From: Chryseolinea lacunae
GTDB lineage: Bacteria; Bacteroidota; Bacteroidia; Cytophagales; Cyclobacteriaceae
Assembly: GCF_016735595.1 (NCBI RefSeq)
Contig: NZ_JAERRB010000002.1
Span: 632,996-696,995 of the forward strand
Direction: 5' to 3'
Length of the DNA: 64,000 nt
Shown here: piece after piece, positions 25,899 to 35,872 of the stretch
Layout: each line of letters starts with the position of its first letter
Numbering within the stretch: position 1 is the first letter of the stretch
Notes under the pieces: generated by a model
Database searches by the model: none
Told to the model about the DNA's origin: nothing
Seen by the model: only the letters and a program-made list of their open reading frames with translations
Made by a program: the position numbers and the translations under genes

Positions 25899-27488
25899 AT
25901 GAAGACTATGAAAACAAAGATATCGCTGCTAGTGGTTGCCTTCGTCGTTTGCAATTCGTGTAACAACCTGGACCTTGTGCCCTTGGATAAAATCACGGCC
26001 GACAGCTACTACAAAACTGCACCCGAGTTTGACGCCGCCATGTTTGCGGCCTACTCGTCGATTCAGGATTTCTGGGGAACCAGTACCGAGACACTCGGTG
26101 AGATGGGCGAGTACTGGAAGATCACTGATGTGGTAACGGATGATGTGAACGCCGAACCAAACTCCGACAACATCTCGAAGGACGCGGACCGGTTGAACTT
26201 CCGCGCCAGCGACAAACCTTTTGCTGCGATCTATACGCAGATCTATGAAGGCATTTATCGCGCCAACACCGTGCTGGAACATCTGGCTATGGAGAATGAA
26301 CTGAGCGACGCAGAGAAAAGTCTCTATGACGGCGAAGCGAAATTTCTCCGGGCATACTTTCACTTCGAAGCCTTGAAGCTCTGGGGCACGCCACCGTTGG
26401 TGATGGAAACGTTCAAAGACCTTTCCAAACTGTCGGTGCCGAATGCCACCAAGGAGCAACTGTACACACAGATTCTGGCTGACTTTAACGATGCGTTCAC
26501 GAAACTGCCGGCCACGTGGGCACCTGAAAACACAGGCCGCGCCACCAAGTGGGCCGCGATGGCCTACATCGGCAAAGTGAATGTCTGGAAAGGCCAACCT
26601 GCCGACATGCTCGCGGCCATCACAGCCTTTGAAGCTGTGATCGACAATGGTGTGGGCGCTGCCGGAAAGTATGGACTGATCGACACGGACAACCCCGAGA
26701 AAGATCTGGAAGACGTGTTTGCGTTCGACAACGAAAACAACAAGGAATCGATTTTCGAAATTCAATATGGCGGACCACACTCCGACGACAACATCTGGGT
26801 GTTTGACGACACGCACTCCGAAGCGTTCAAAGCTTCGCAGGGCACAGGCCGTTCGTGGTTCTGGGATGCTGCCAACAACAGCGCCGCAGAATCGGCACCG
26901 GGTGGCAAGCTAGGCTATTGGACACCCACACAAAATCTGGTGGATGCTTTTGAAGCTGGCGACGAGCGTTTGAATTCGTTTATCTATCAGGCCGGCGACA
27001 CCTACTACATCTGGAACAGCGCGGTGGAATCGTTGCCCTATGATCCGGAATGGTCGTCGACGGGCTATAACGTGAAGAAGTATTCGGGCAAGCGCAACTC
27101 GGTGGGTGGCGACTTCTCCGGAAATAACCAGGGTAACTTCAACAACGAACGCATCTTCCGCTTTGCTGAACTGAAGCTGCTCTATGCCGAAGCCCTACTG
27201 GCGAGCGGCCGTGCTGCCGAAGCCACAGACCAGATCAACGACATTCGCGATCGCGCGGGCCTTGATGACCTACCCGGCCTGGCCACTCTTGCCGACCTGC
27301 AACACGAGAAACGTGTGGAGCTGTGTTTTGAGGCGCACCGATGGTTTGACCTGGTGCGTTGGGGCCTGGGCCCTACGCTGTTCCCGGCCGACTGGAATGC
27401 TAAATATGAAGTATATCCCTTCCCGCAAAGTGAAGTGGATCGCACAAAAGGAACGGCAGGCGAAATCAAACAAAACAAAGACTACTAG
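25899..27488 (+). CDS. SusD/RagB-type surface lipoprotein
   Basis: A 529-residue SusD-family protein. Lipoprotein signal peptide ending VVCNSC (Cys about residue 24), then the family start NLDLVPLDKITADSYYKT and FDAAMFAAYSSIQDFWGT. The C-terminal half carries the usual blocks RIFRFAELKLLYAEALLASG, QINDIRDRAGL, LQHEKRVELCFEAHRWFDLVRWG and YPFPQSEVD. SusD binds the ligand on the surface and closes over the SusC barrel. The start is ATG 25899, with a second ATG three codons later. A terminator follows the gene. Confidence 0.95.
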   Translation: MKTMKTKISLLVVAFVVCNSCNNLDLVPLDKITADSYYKTAPEFDAAMFAAYSSIQDFWGTSTETLGEMGEYWKITDVVTDDVNAEPNSDNISKDADRLNFRASDKPFAAIYTQIYEGIYRANTVLEHLAMENELSDAEKSLYDGEAKFLRAYFHFEALKLWGTPPLVMETFKDLSKLSVPNATKEQLYTQILADFNDAFTKLPATWAPENTGRATKWAAMAYIGKVNVWKGQPADMLAAITAFEAVIDNGVGAAGKYGLIDTDNPEKDLEDVFAFDNENNKESIFEIQYGGPHSDDNIWVFDDTHSEAFKASQGTGRSWFWDAANNSAAESAPGGKLGYWTPTQNLVDAFEAGDERLNSFIYQAGDTYYIWNSAVESLPYDPEWSSTGYNVKKYSGKRNSVGGDFSGNNQGNFNNERIFRFAELKLLYAEALLASGRAAEATDQINDIRDRAGLDDLPGLATLADLQHEKRVELCFEAHRWFDLVRWGLGPTLFPADWNAKYEVYPFPQSEVDRTKGTAGEIKQNKDY

Positions 27489-27517
27489 ATTCTTTCGGTG
27501 TCTATTTGGTTAATTAG

Positions 27518-27556
27518 AAAAACAGCGAAGGGCAGAACCCTTCGCTGTTTATTTTC
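27518..27556 (+). terminator. Rho-independent terminator after susD
   Basis: AAACAGCGAAGGG (27520-27532) pairs perfectly with CCCTTCGCTGTTT (27538-27550) and is followed by ATTTTC. It separates susCD from the two large lipoprotein genes. Confidence 0.85.
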
Positions 27557-27597
27557 ATCGCAATCTATTATTTTACATATCGCCAAAACCTTTCTTC

Positions 27598-30500
27598 ATG
27601 GTTAGAACACCGTTCCACAAAATGAGATTGCTACAGATCTGTTTGTTATATATTTTATTCTCCTGTTCCAGACATCCCGATCCTCTATTCAAAACACTTT
27701 CTTCTGCCGAGACCGGAATTGAATTTGCCAACACGCTCGTCTATTCCGATACGCTCACCGTGCTTGACTTCGAATACCTGTTCAACGGTGGCGGCGTGGG
27801 CATTGGCGACGTCAACAACGATGGCCTGCAAGACCTCTACTTCTCGGCCAATATGACGTCGGGAAAACTTTATCTCAACAAAGGCGATTTTAAATTTGAA
27901 GACATCACAGAGAAAGCCGGTCTGATCACCACTGCTTGGGTGAACGGCGTGACCATGATCGATATCAACCAGGATGGCTTCACGGATATATTTCTGAGCG
28001 TGGCCGGCACGCGTCACACACCGTCGCCGCGAAGAAAAAATTTGCTCTACATCAACAACGGAAATAACACGTTCACCGAATCGGCGGCGGCCTATGGTTT
28101 GCAGGGCACGGGCCACAACATTCAAACGGCTTTTCTGGACTACGACAAAGATGGCGACCTCGATGTGTACATCTTGCGAAACGCCTTTGTAGAGTATAGC
28201 CGGAACCGCGCACGACCCAAGTCGGTGAAAGGAGAATCGTCGACCACCGACCAGCTCTATCGCAACAATGGCGACAACACGTTCACCGATGTGTCGGCTG
28301 AGGCGGGCATCACCATCGAGGGGTTTGGGTTGGGCGTGCAGGTGTGCGACCTCAACGACGATGGATGGCCCGACGTATTTGTGTCGAACGACTTCATCAC
28401 CAACGACCTCGTGTACATGAACAACCGCGACGGAACCTTTTCGAACCGCGCGGGTGCCATGCTCAAACATCAAACGTATAACGCCATGGGTAACGACGTG
28501 GCCGACATCAACAACGATGGCCTGGTGGATGTGGTGGAGGTGGATATGTTGCCGGAAGACAACCTGAGGTGGAAGGTGACCATTATGGGCAACACCTACG
28601 ACGAATTTCAAAACGGACTGCATTACGGCTACGAACCGCAGTATTTAAGAAACACCTTGCAGATCAACAATGGCAACGGAACCTTCAGCGACATCGGCTA
28701 CCTCGCGGGCATTGAAGCCACCGACTGGAGCTGGAGCCCGCTGCTGGCCGACTACGACAACGATGGGTTGAAGGATCTCTTCATCACCAACGGCTACCGG
28801 CAAGATATCACAAACCTCGACTTTATTAAATTCAGCGAGCGCGCCTTGCGCATGGGCACGGCAGAAGGAAACAAAAAAGAACGTCTGGATATGCTGGCAA
28901 AAGTGCCGGGCATCAAGGTTCATAAGTACATATACAAAAACAACGGCGATCTCACCTTCACCGATCAGTCTGACGCGTGGGGTTTCACAGAACCGCTCTA
29001 TTCCAACGGTGCCGTGTATGCCGACCTCGACAACGACGGCGACCTCGACCTCGTGGTGAACAACATCGACGCGCCGGCCTCAGTCATGAAAAACACCACA
29101 CCACACGAAGCCGGTGCGAAAACAAAGGCAAACTTTCTCCGTGTGAAGTTTCTGGGCACACCAAAAAACCGCGACGGCTGGGAAACGAAAGTGTATTTGA
29201 GATACAAGGGGAGATTGCAATACCAATACTTCACACCCGTGCGCGGATACCTGTCGTCGGTCGAGCCCTTTCTGCACTTTGGTGTGGACTCCGCCGCCGT
29301 GGTCGACAGCGTGGAAGTGATCTGGCCCGACGGTCGCTATGAGTTGCTGCAGGATGTGAAGACCAACCAGGTGATCACCCTGAACCATAACGCCTCAAAA
29401 CCGCGCGACGAAAAACCGGAGCCGACTCCAAACACACCCTTCGCTGAAGTTTTGCCGGCGCATCAGGCCATATACAAACACGAAGAGAACGACTATGTGG
29501 ATTTTAAAACACAACCCTTGCTGCCGCACATGCATTCGCGCAACGGCCCAGGCATTGCTGTGGCCGATGTGAACGCGGATGGGTTTGAAGATTTTTTTGT
29601 AGGCGGAGCGTCGCAGCATCGCGGGGCATTGTTTCTTCAAGACAAGGATGGTCACTTCAAAAAATCGGACCTTCCAAAAAACGACACCACGTCCGAAGAC
29701 ATGGGCGTGTTGTTTTTTGATGCCGACGGCGATGGCGATCCGGATCTTTATGTGGCGAGTGGTGGATCGGAAGAAACAAAAGACTCGCCGCACTACATCG
29801 ACCATTTGTATGTGAACGATGGCAAGGGAAACTTCGCGCCCGCAGAAGACGTCATGTCTCCCTATGCACAAAGCGGATCGGGTGTGATTGCCGCTGACTA
29901 TGATCACGACGGTGACCTCGATTTGTTTGTGGGCGGCAGGTTGATTCCCAGAGAATATCCACTGCCCGCTGCGAGCTATATTTTTCGAAACGATTCCAGA
30001 CAGGGCAATCTTAAATTTACAGACGTGACCTCGCAGGTGGCCCCGGCTCTTTTAAAGGCAGGCCTCGTCACTACAGCACTCTGGACTGACGTGGACAATG
30101 ACGGCTGGATCGACTTGCTGATGGTGGGCGAATTTATGCCTGTGACATGTTTAAGAAATGACGGTGGAAAAACGTTCGCACCGTGGGGCACGACATCGTT
30201 GGCAAATTCCAGCGGCTGGTGGAATAGTTTAACCTCCGGCGACTTCGACAATGACGGTGACACTGACTACATCGGCGGCAACCTCGGGCTAAACTCCCGC
30301 TACAAAGCCAGCGAAAAGGAACCGCTGAGAATCTACGCCAGCGACTACGACAAAACGGGAAGCGTTGATCCGGTGATGACCATGTATTGGGACGGAACAC
30401 AACAGATCGTGCATTCGTGGGACGACATGGTGAAACAGATGAGTCCCATCCGCATCCGCTTCCGCACCTACCAACCCTATGCGGAAGCGACGTTCGAAGA

Positions 30501-31113
30501 TTCGTTTCTGAAATCGGAAACCGACGCGGCCTATCATGCCAGCGCCCAATGGCTTTCAACAAGCTACATCGAGAACGTGGGCAAAGGAGAATTTAAAATA
30601 ACAGCCTTGCCTGTGCAGGCTCAGTTTGCTCCCGTCTATGGCATGGTGACCCTGGATGCCGACGGCGACGGCAATGAAGATGTGTTGTTGTCCGGCAATT
30701 CTTATGCAACCGAAGTCTCCACCGGCCGCTACGATGCTTTCACGGGTTTGTTGTTGAAAGGCGATGGCCATGGAAACTTCAACGCACAGACCATTGGGCA
30801 AAGTGGTTTTGTGGTGGACAAGGATGCCAAGGGCATGGCGCGTTTGGTGGCGGCCGACAACCGCGATGTGATTGTTTCGGGAGTCAACAACGACGCCCTG
30901 CAATTGCGCGTGTCGCGCGACGCGGGGAAATATCTTCGTGCGTCGAACCGCTCGGCGTATGCGTTGCTGAAATTGAAAAACGGAAAAACGCGTCGGCATG
31001 AATTTTACTTTGGTTCCACGTACCTTTCCCAATCGTCGCGCACGCTGCGGCTGACGGACGACGTGGTGTCGTTTACCCTCTATGATTTTTCAGGCAAACC
31101 GGAACAACCATGA
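27598..31113 (+). CDS. Giant FG-GAP/VCBS and ASPIC/UnbV repeat lipoprotein, paralogue 1
   Basis: A 1171-residue exported protein, probably a lipoprotein (ICLLYILFSCS; an in-frame ATG at 27622 would give the tidier signal peptide). Many calcium-binding FG-GAP/VCBS units recur: IGDVNNDGLQDLYFSAN, VCDLNDDGWPDVFVSNDF, VADINNDGLVDVVEVDM, YADLDNDGDLDLVVNN. Around residues 510-600 is an ASPIC/UnbV-type domain (VDSVEVIWPDGRYELL). A second set of repeats follows. The whole folds as beta-propellers. Such CRTAC1-like proteins often accompany SusCD pairs in Bacteroidota; they are thought to be surface binding proteins. It overlaps the next paralogue by ATGA. Confidence 0.88.
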   Translation: MVRTPFHKMRLLQICLLYILFSCSRHPDPLFKTLSSAETGIEFANTLVYSDTLTVLDFEYLFNGGGVGIGDVNNDGLQDLYFSANMTSGKLYLNKGDFKFEDITEKAGLITTAWVNGVTMIDINQDGFTDIFLSVAGTRHTPSPRRKNLLYINNGNNTFTESAAAYGLQGTGHNIQTAFLDYDKDGDLDVYILRNAFVEYSRNRARPKSVKGESSTTDQLYRNNGDNTFTDVSAEAGITIEGFGLGVQVCDLNDDGWPDVFVSNDFITNDLVYMNNRDGTFSNRAGAMLKHQTYNAMGNDVADINNDGLVDVVEVDMLPEDNLRWKVTIMGNTYDEFQNGLHYGYEPQYLRNTLQINNGNGTFSDIGYLAGIEATDWSWSPLLADYDNDGLKDLFITNGYRQDITNLDFIKFSERALRMGTAEGNKKERLDMLAKVPGIKVHKYIYKNNGDLTFTDQSDAWGFTEPLYSNGAVYADLDNDGDLDLVVNNIDAPASVMKNTTPHEAGAKTKANFLRVKFLGTPKNRDGWETKVYLRYKGRLQYQYFTPVRGYLSSVEPFLHFGVDSAAVVDSVEVIWPDGRYELLQDVKTNQVITLNHNASKPRDEKPEPTPNTPFAEVLPAHQAIYKHEENDYVDFKTQPLLPHMHSRNGPGIAVADVNADGFEDFFVGGASQHRGALFLQDKDGHFKKSDLPKNDTTSEDMGVLFFDADGDGDPDLYVASGGSEETKDSPHYIDHLYVNDGKGNFAPAEDVMSPYAQSGSGVIAADYDHDGDLDLFVGGRLIPREYPLPAASYIFRNDSRQGNLKFTDVTSQVAPALLKAGLVTTALWTDVDNDGWIDLLMVGEFMPVTCLRNDGGKTFAPWGTTSLANSSGWWNSLTSGDFDNDGDTDYIGGNLGLNSRYKASEKEPLRIYASDYDKTGSVDPVMTMYWDGTQQIVHSWDDMVKQMSPIRIRFRTYQPYAEATFEDSFLKSETDAAYHASAQWLSTSYIENVGKGEFKITALPVQAQFAPVYGMVTLDADGDGNEDVLLSGNSYATEVSTGRYDAFTGLLLKGDGHGNFNAQTIGQSGFVVDKDAKGMARLVAADNRDVIVSGVNNDALQLRVSRDAGKYLRASNRSAYALLKLKNGKTRRHEFYFGSTYLSQSSRTLRLTDDVVSFTLYDFSGKPEQP

Positions 31114-34100
31114 TGCGAAACCTTGCAAGTGTTGGAATGATTGTGGCCTTGACCGCGCTGGTCTGTTCGTGCATGAAAGGACCAGAAACCGTTTTTGAAA
31201 AGATGTCGTCGGGTCACACGGGCATTCACTTCAACAATGTGCTGGATGAAGATGAGCGCGTGAATGTGAACACCTACATGAACATCTACACCGGTGCGGG
31301 TGTGGCTGCGGGCGACATCAACAACGACGGCCTCACCGATTTGTTCTTCAGCGGCAACACCGTGACCAGCCGACTGTACGTGAACCGCGGTGACCTCACC
31401 TTTGAAGACATCACCGAATCGTCGGGCGTCACCAACCAGCGGTGGGCCACGGGCGCGGTGATGGCCGACGTGAACGCCGATGGCTGGCTCGACATCTATC
31501 AATGTGTGTCGGGTGGGGGAGACGCTTCGAACCGCGGCAACCTGTTGTTCATCAACAATCGCGACAACACGTTCACGGAGTCATCAAAAGCCTATGGGCT
31601 GAACGAAACGCGACAGTCAATGCATGCGTCCTTTTTTGATTACGATGGCGATGGCGACCTTGATGTTTTTGTCATCACCAATCCGGCGTCTTATGAAAAC
31701 AAAGTGAATCACATTCAACCCCGCAAGCTGAAAGGCGATGGTGTGAGCACCGACGTGCTCTATCGCAACAACGGCAACAACACTTTCACCGACGTGTCGC
31801 GCGAAGCCGGCATTCTCGCGGAAGGCTATAGCCTTGGGTTGGCCATCAGCGACATTAACCACGACGGCTGGCCCGACATGTATGTGTCGAACGATTTCAT
31901 CGGCAATGACATCCTGTACATAAACAACCACGACGGCACCTTCACCGACCGTGCCGCGGAATATTTCAAACACACAAGCTTTGCCGGCATGGGCAACGAC
32001 GTGGCCGACATCAACAACGACGGATTGGTGGACGTGGTGGAGCTTGACATGCGCCCCGAAGACAACAAGCGGCTGAAGCTCATCATTCCCCCTACAGGCT
32101 ATGACAAGTATCAACTTTCGTTGCGCCTTGGCTATGCGCCCCAGTTCACGCGCAACACGCTTCAACTCAACCAGGGCAACAACACGTTTAGCGAGATCAG
32201 CTTTCTGGCCGGCGTGAGCAGCACAGACTGGAGCTGGAGCCCGCTACTGGCCGACTACGACAACGACGGTTATAAGGACTTGTTTGTGACCAACGGTTTT
32301 TTGCGCGACCTCGGCAACATGGACTACATTACCTATCAAAACATTTACAACACCCCCCTGGGCACAGTGCAGGCCAAGACCGACAAAAAACTGGAAGCCA
32401 TTAAAGCCCTGAAAGGCGCTGCCCTAAAAAACTATGTGTTTCATAACAACGGCGACCTCACGTTCACCAACCAATCGGCCGCATGGGGTCTGACAGGCGA
32501 AGGCTTCTCGCACGGCGCAGCCTATGCCGACCTTGACAACGACGGCGACCTCGACCTGGTGGTGAACACGATGAACGAAGAAGCGCGCATCTATAAAAAC
32601 AACAGCAACACTAAATTCCGGCGAAACTATCTGCGCATAAAATTCAACGGTCCGGCACAAAACAAACAGGGCATTGGTGCAAAAGTAGTAGCACGCTATG
32701 GAGGACATGAACAGTATCAGGAAAATTTCCTGAACCGCGGCTATGAGTCCACAGTGGATGGCGTGATGCACATTGGGCTTGATACGATTGCTGTGATCGA
32801 CTCCTTGGAAGTGACGTGGCCCGACGGCAAGTACGAGTTGCTGAAAGCGGTGCAGGCAAACCAAACACTCATCCTGAACCATGCATCGGCCGTTGTTCAG
32901 GAAAATAACAAAGTGCCCATTGAAAAGGCGAAGTTGTTTCAGGATGTGTCGGCGCAGCAAGGCATAAACTTCACACACCGGGAAAATGACTTTGTAGATT
33001 TCAAGGTGCAGCCCTTGTTGCCACACATGCATTCGCGAAGTGGCCCGGGCATTGCCGTGGCCGATGTGAACGGCGACGGCCTGGAAGATTTTTTTGTAGG
33101 CGGCGCAGCCAGTCACGAAGGCGGCATGTTTGTGCAGTTGAAAGCCGGCTCGTTCAAAAAGGAAGCGACCACAACACTCGACAGTCTTTCGGAAGACGAA
33201 GGCGTGCTGTTCTTTGATGCCGATGGCGATGGTGATGACGATCTCTATATCGCGACGGGCGGGTCTGAGCAACATAAAAACTCCGCGCTCTATCGCGACC
33301 AACTCTACCTGAACGATGGCAAGGGAAAATTTACACCCGCCTTGGACGCGCTCCCCGAATTGTTGCAAGCCAGTTCAAGCGTGATCGCAGGTGACTATGA
33401 TCGCGACGGCGACCTGGACTTATTTATCGGTGGACGCCTTGTGCCGGGAGAATATCCCATGCCCGCCGACAGCTACATTCTGCGGAACGATTCGAAACCC
33501 AACGCATGCCGCTTCACGGATGTTACGCGTGACGTGGCACCTGGCTTGCTGAAGGCGGGGCTGGTAACATCGGCGCTCTGGACTGACGTGGACAATGACG
33601 GCTGGGTTGATCTGTTGCTGGTGGGCGAGTTCATGCCCATCACCTGCTACCGCAACAACAACGGCAAAAGCTTTGCACGATGGGGAACCGAATCGTTCGC
33701 GCATTCGTCGGGCTGGTGGAACAGCCTTACGGCCGGTGACTTCGACCACGATGGCGACACCGACTATGTAGCGGGCAACCTCGGCCTGAACACACGCTAC
33801 AAAGGCACCACGCCAGAGCCGTTATGCATCTATGCCAACGACTATGACAAAAACGGGTCCATCGATCCGGTGATGACGTATTATCTGCAAGGAAAAAAAT
33901 ATACCGTGCATGCGCGCGACGAACTGATCAGCCAGATCACGGCCATGCGGCATCGCTTCCGGAAGTATGAAGAATATTCGGAAGCGACGTTCGAAGATTC
34001 GTTTCTGAAATCGGAATTGGAAACGGCCTATGTGGTGTGTGGCGAATGGTTTCAGACCAGCTATATCGAAAACCTGGGACAGGGAAAATTTGCCGTGAAG

Positions 34101-34610
34101 GCGCTGGCGTTGGAGGCACAGTTTGCGCCGGCCCAGGGCATGGTGGCCGAAGACTTTGACGGCGACGGAAAGCTTGATGTGTTGATGACCGGAAATCTCT
34201 ATGCCACAGAAGTCTCGACAGGCCGCTACGATGCTTCCGTGGGACTTTTGTTGCAGGGTGATGGGCACGGAAACTTCAGCCCGGTGAAGGCCTCCCAATC
34301 GGGCTTTTATGCCGACGGCGACGCACGTGGCGTGGCACGACTTGTTCAGCCCTCGGGGCAGGCGTTGCTGTTGTTGGCCAACAATGGCGCACCCCTCAAG
34401 ACGTTTCGAACGCACTATGATCAGGCATTCCATCCCAACCCTGCGGATGCCTACGCCATCATTACCCGCAAAGACGGAACACGCAGCAAACATGAGTTTT
34501 ATTATGGCTCAACCTACCTCTCGCAGTCGTCGCGTGTGTTGACCTATGCGGGAGAGATAACCGCGTTGGAAGTGACCACCTTTCGGGGAGAGAAACGGCG
34601 TGTGAAGTGA
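31110..34610 (+). CDS. Giant FG-GAP/VCBS and ASPIC/UnbV repeat lipoprotein, paralogue 2
   Basis: A 1166-residue paralogue of the preceding protein and collinear with it almost end to end. Lipobox VCSCM near residue 20; repeats such as AGDINNDGLTDLFFSGN, ISDINHDGWPDMYVSNDF and YADLDNDGDLDLVVNT; UnbV-like VIDSLEVTWPDGKYELL; and the shared ending HEFYYGSTYLSQSSRVL. The tandem arrangement and overlapping stop/start show one translational unit from duplication. The two copies have diverged over most of their length, so they may bind different ligands. Confidence 0.88.
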   Translation: MMRNLASVGMIVALTALVCSCMKGPETVFEKMSSGHTGIHFNNVLDEDERVNVNTYMNIYTGAGVAAGDINNDGLTDLFFSGNTVTSRLYVNRGDLTFEDITESSGVTNQRWATGAVMADVNADGWLDIYQCVSGGGDASNRGNLLFINNRDNTFTESSKAYGLNETRQSMHASFFDYDGDGDLDVFVITNPASYENKVNHIQPRKLKGDGVSTDVLYRNNGNNTFTDVSREAGILAEGYSLGLAISDINHDGWPDMYVSNDFIGNDILYINNHDGTFTDRAAEYFKHTSFAGMGNDVADINNDGLVDVVELDMRPEDNKRLKLIIPPTGYDKYQLSLRLGYAPQFTRNTLQLNQGNNTFSEISFLAGVSSTDWSWSPLLADYDNDGYKDLFVTNGFLRDLGNMDYITYQNIYNTPLGTVQAKTDKKLEAIKALKGAALKNYVFHNNGDLTFTNQSAAWGLTGEGFSHGAAYADLDNDGDLDLVVNTMNEEARIYKNNSNTKFRRNYLRIKFNGPAQNKQGIGAKVVARYGGHEQYQENFLNRGYESTVDGVMHIGLDTIAVIDSLEVTWPDGKYELLKAVQANQTLILNHASAVVQENNKVPIEKAKLFQDVSAQQGINFTHRENDFVDFKVQPLLPHMHSRSGPGIAVADVNGDGLEDFFVGGAASHEGGMFVQLKAGSFKKEATTTLDSLSEDEGVLFFDADGDGDDDLYIATGGSEQHKNSALYRDQLYLNDGKGKFTPALDALPELLQASSSVIAGDYDRDGDLDLFIGGRLVPGEYPMPADSYILRNDSKPNACRFTDVTRDVAPGLLKAGLVTSALWTDVDNDGWVDLLLVGEFMPITCYRNNNGKSFARWGTESFAHSSGWWNSLTAGDFDHDGDTDYVAGNLGLNTRYKGTTPEPLCIYANDYDKNGSIDPVMTYYLQGKKYTVHARDELISQITAMRHRFRKYEEYSEATFEDSFLKSELETAYVVCGEWFQTSYIENLGQGKFAVKALALEAQFAPAQGMVAEDFDGDGKLDVLMTGNLYATEVSTGRYDASVGLLLQGDGHGNFSPVKASQSGFYADGDARGVARLVQPSGQALLLLANNGAPLKTFRTHYDQAFHPNPADAYAIITRKDGTRSKHEFYYGSTYLSQSSRVLTYAGEITALEVTTFRGEKRRVK

Positions 34611-34688
34611 TTTTTTGTGATGAGCGGTTGGCCGTTTCGATGAGATGGAAAATGTGTTGGTCTCTCCTGGGTAGACACGGATTTGTAA

Positions 34689-35789
34689 ATGAATAAAAAA
34701 TCAACGGACATGAATAAACACAACCGGTTCATTCTTCCTTTCCTTTTGGGAGCGGCATTCTTTTTCGCATCGTGCAAAAAGGAATATTACACGGAAGCCG
34801 ACTTTGCCTCGGTGAAAAAAATTGACACCCACACGCACCTCAACGGCGAAAACACGGGCATATCCGAGCAAGCCAAAGCCGACAACTTCACCATCCTCGC
34901 CGTGAACGTGGACGTGCCCGGCTATCCGCCGCTGGATGAGCAACGCCGGTTTGCTCTGCACCAGATCAAATCCGTTCCGGGCACGGTGAGTTTCCTCACG
35001 GCGTTCACACTGCAAGGCTGGGATTCGGCCTGGACCGCCCGCACCATTCCGTGGCTCAAAGAATCGTTTGACCAGGGGGCGTTGGGTATTAAGCTCTGGA
35101 AGAACATCGGGATGACATATAAGGACTCCACAGGCCGGTTCATCATGGTTGACGATCCGAAGTTTGATTCGGTAGTGCAATACATCATCGATCAGGACAA
35201 GACCATTATGGGCCATCTCGGTGAACCCAAAAATTGCTGGCTTCCCATCGAACAGATGACGGTAAACAACGACCGCCACTATTTCAAGGAACATCCCGAG
35301 TATCACATGTTTCTGCACCCCGAGTATCCGTCTTACGAAGATCAGATTAACGCGCGCGATCACTTCATCGAAAAACATCCCGACATGCGTTTTGTAGGGG
35401 CCCACCTCGGAAGCCTGGAGTGGAGCGTGGACGAGCTGGCCAAACGCCTCGACAAATTTCCCAACATGGCGGTCGACATGGCCGAGCGCATTTCGCACCT
35501 GCAACACCAATCACTCGCCGACTACGACAAGATCCGGAACTTCTTTATCCGCTACCAGGACCGCCTCATCTATGCCACGGACTCGGAAATAAAAGACAGC
35601 TACAACAGCGACGACGTGCGCAAGCAAGTGCACGAAACCTGGAAGGCCGATTGGAAATATTTTGTGACCGACGACAAGATGACTTCCGAAAATGTGAACG
35701 GAGAATTTAAAGGCCTGAAATTGCCACGCACGGTGGTGGATAAAATTTACAGGGCAAACGCCATGCGTTGGTTTAAGATGCCGGGCTGA
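34689..35789 (+). CDS. Amidohydrolase-type lipoprotein
   Basis: A 366-residue lipoprotein (signal to FFFASC; a second in-frame ATG at 34710 is an equally good start). The mature part is an amidohydrolase-related TIM barrel: the metal site HTHLNGE, a lysine in GIKLWKNIG, IMGHLGEP, FVGAHLGSLEWS, and ATDSEIKD (Asp). These residues match the binuclear metal hydrolase pattern of the Amidohydro_2 type. It lies 78 bases after the UnbV genes on the same strand, so it is likely co-expressed with the susCD locus and may process the imported compound outside the cytoplasm. Confidence 0.8.
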   Translation: MNKKSTDMNKHNRFILPFLLGAAFFFASCKKEYYTEADFASVKKIDTHTHLNGENTGISEQAKADNFTILAVNVDVPGYPPLDEQRRFALHQIKSVPGTVSFLTAFTLQGWDSAWTARTIPWLKESFDQGALGIKLWKNIGMTYKDSTGRFIMVDDPKFDSVVQYIIDQDKTIMGHLGEPKNCWLPIEQMTVNNDRHYFKEHPEYHMFLHPEYPSYEDQINARDHFIEKHPDMRFVGAHLGSLEWSVDELAKRLDKFPNMAVDMAERISHLQHQSLADYDKIRNFFIRYQDRLIYATDSEIKDSYNSDDVRKQVHETWKADWKYFVTDDKMTSENVNGEFKGLKLPRTVVDKIYRANAMRWFKMPG

Positions 35790-35872
35790 TCTGGGTAACC
35801 GGCGTGTTGCCCGGGCAGTTGTGACGGCCGTGTTTTTATTTTATCTTGGCTCCCTAACTTGTTTTCCGAGCC

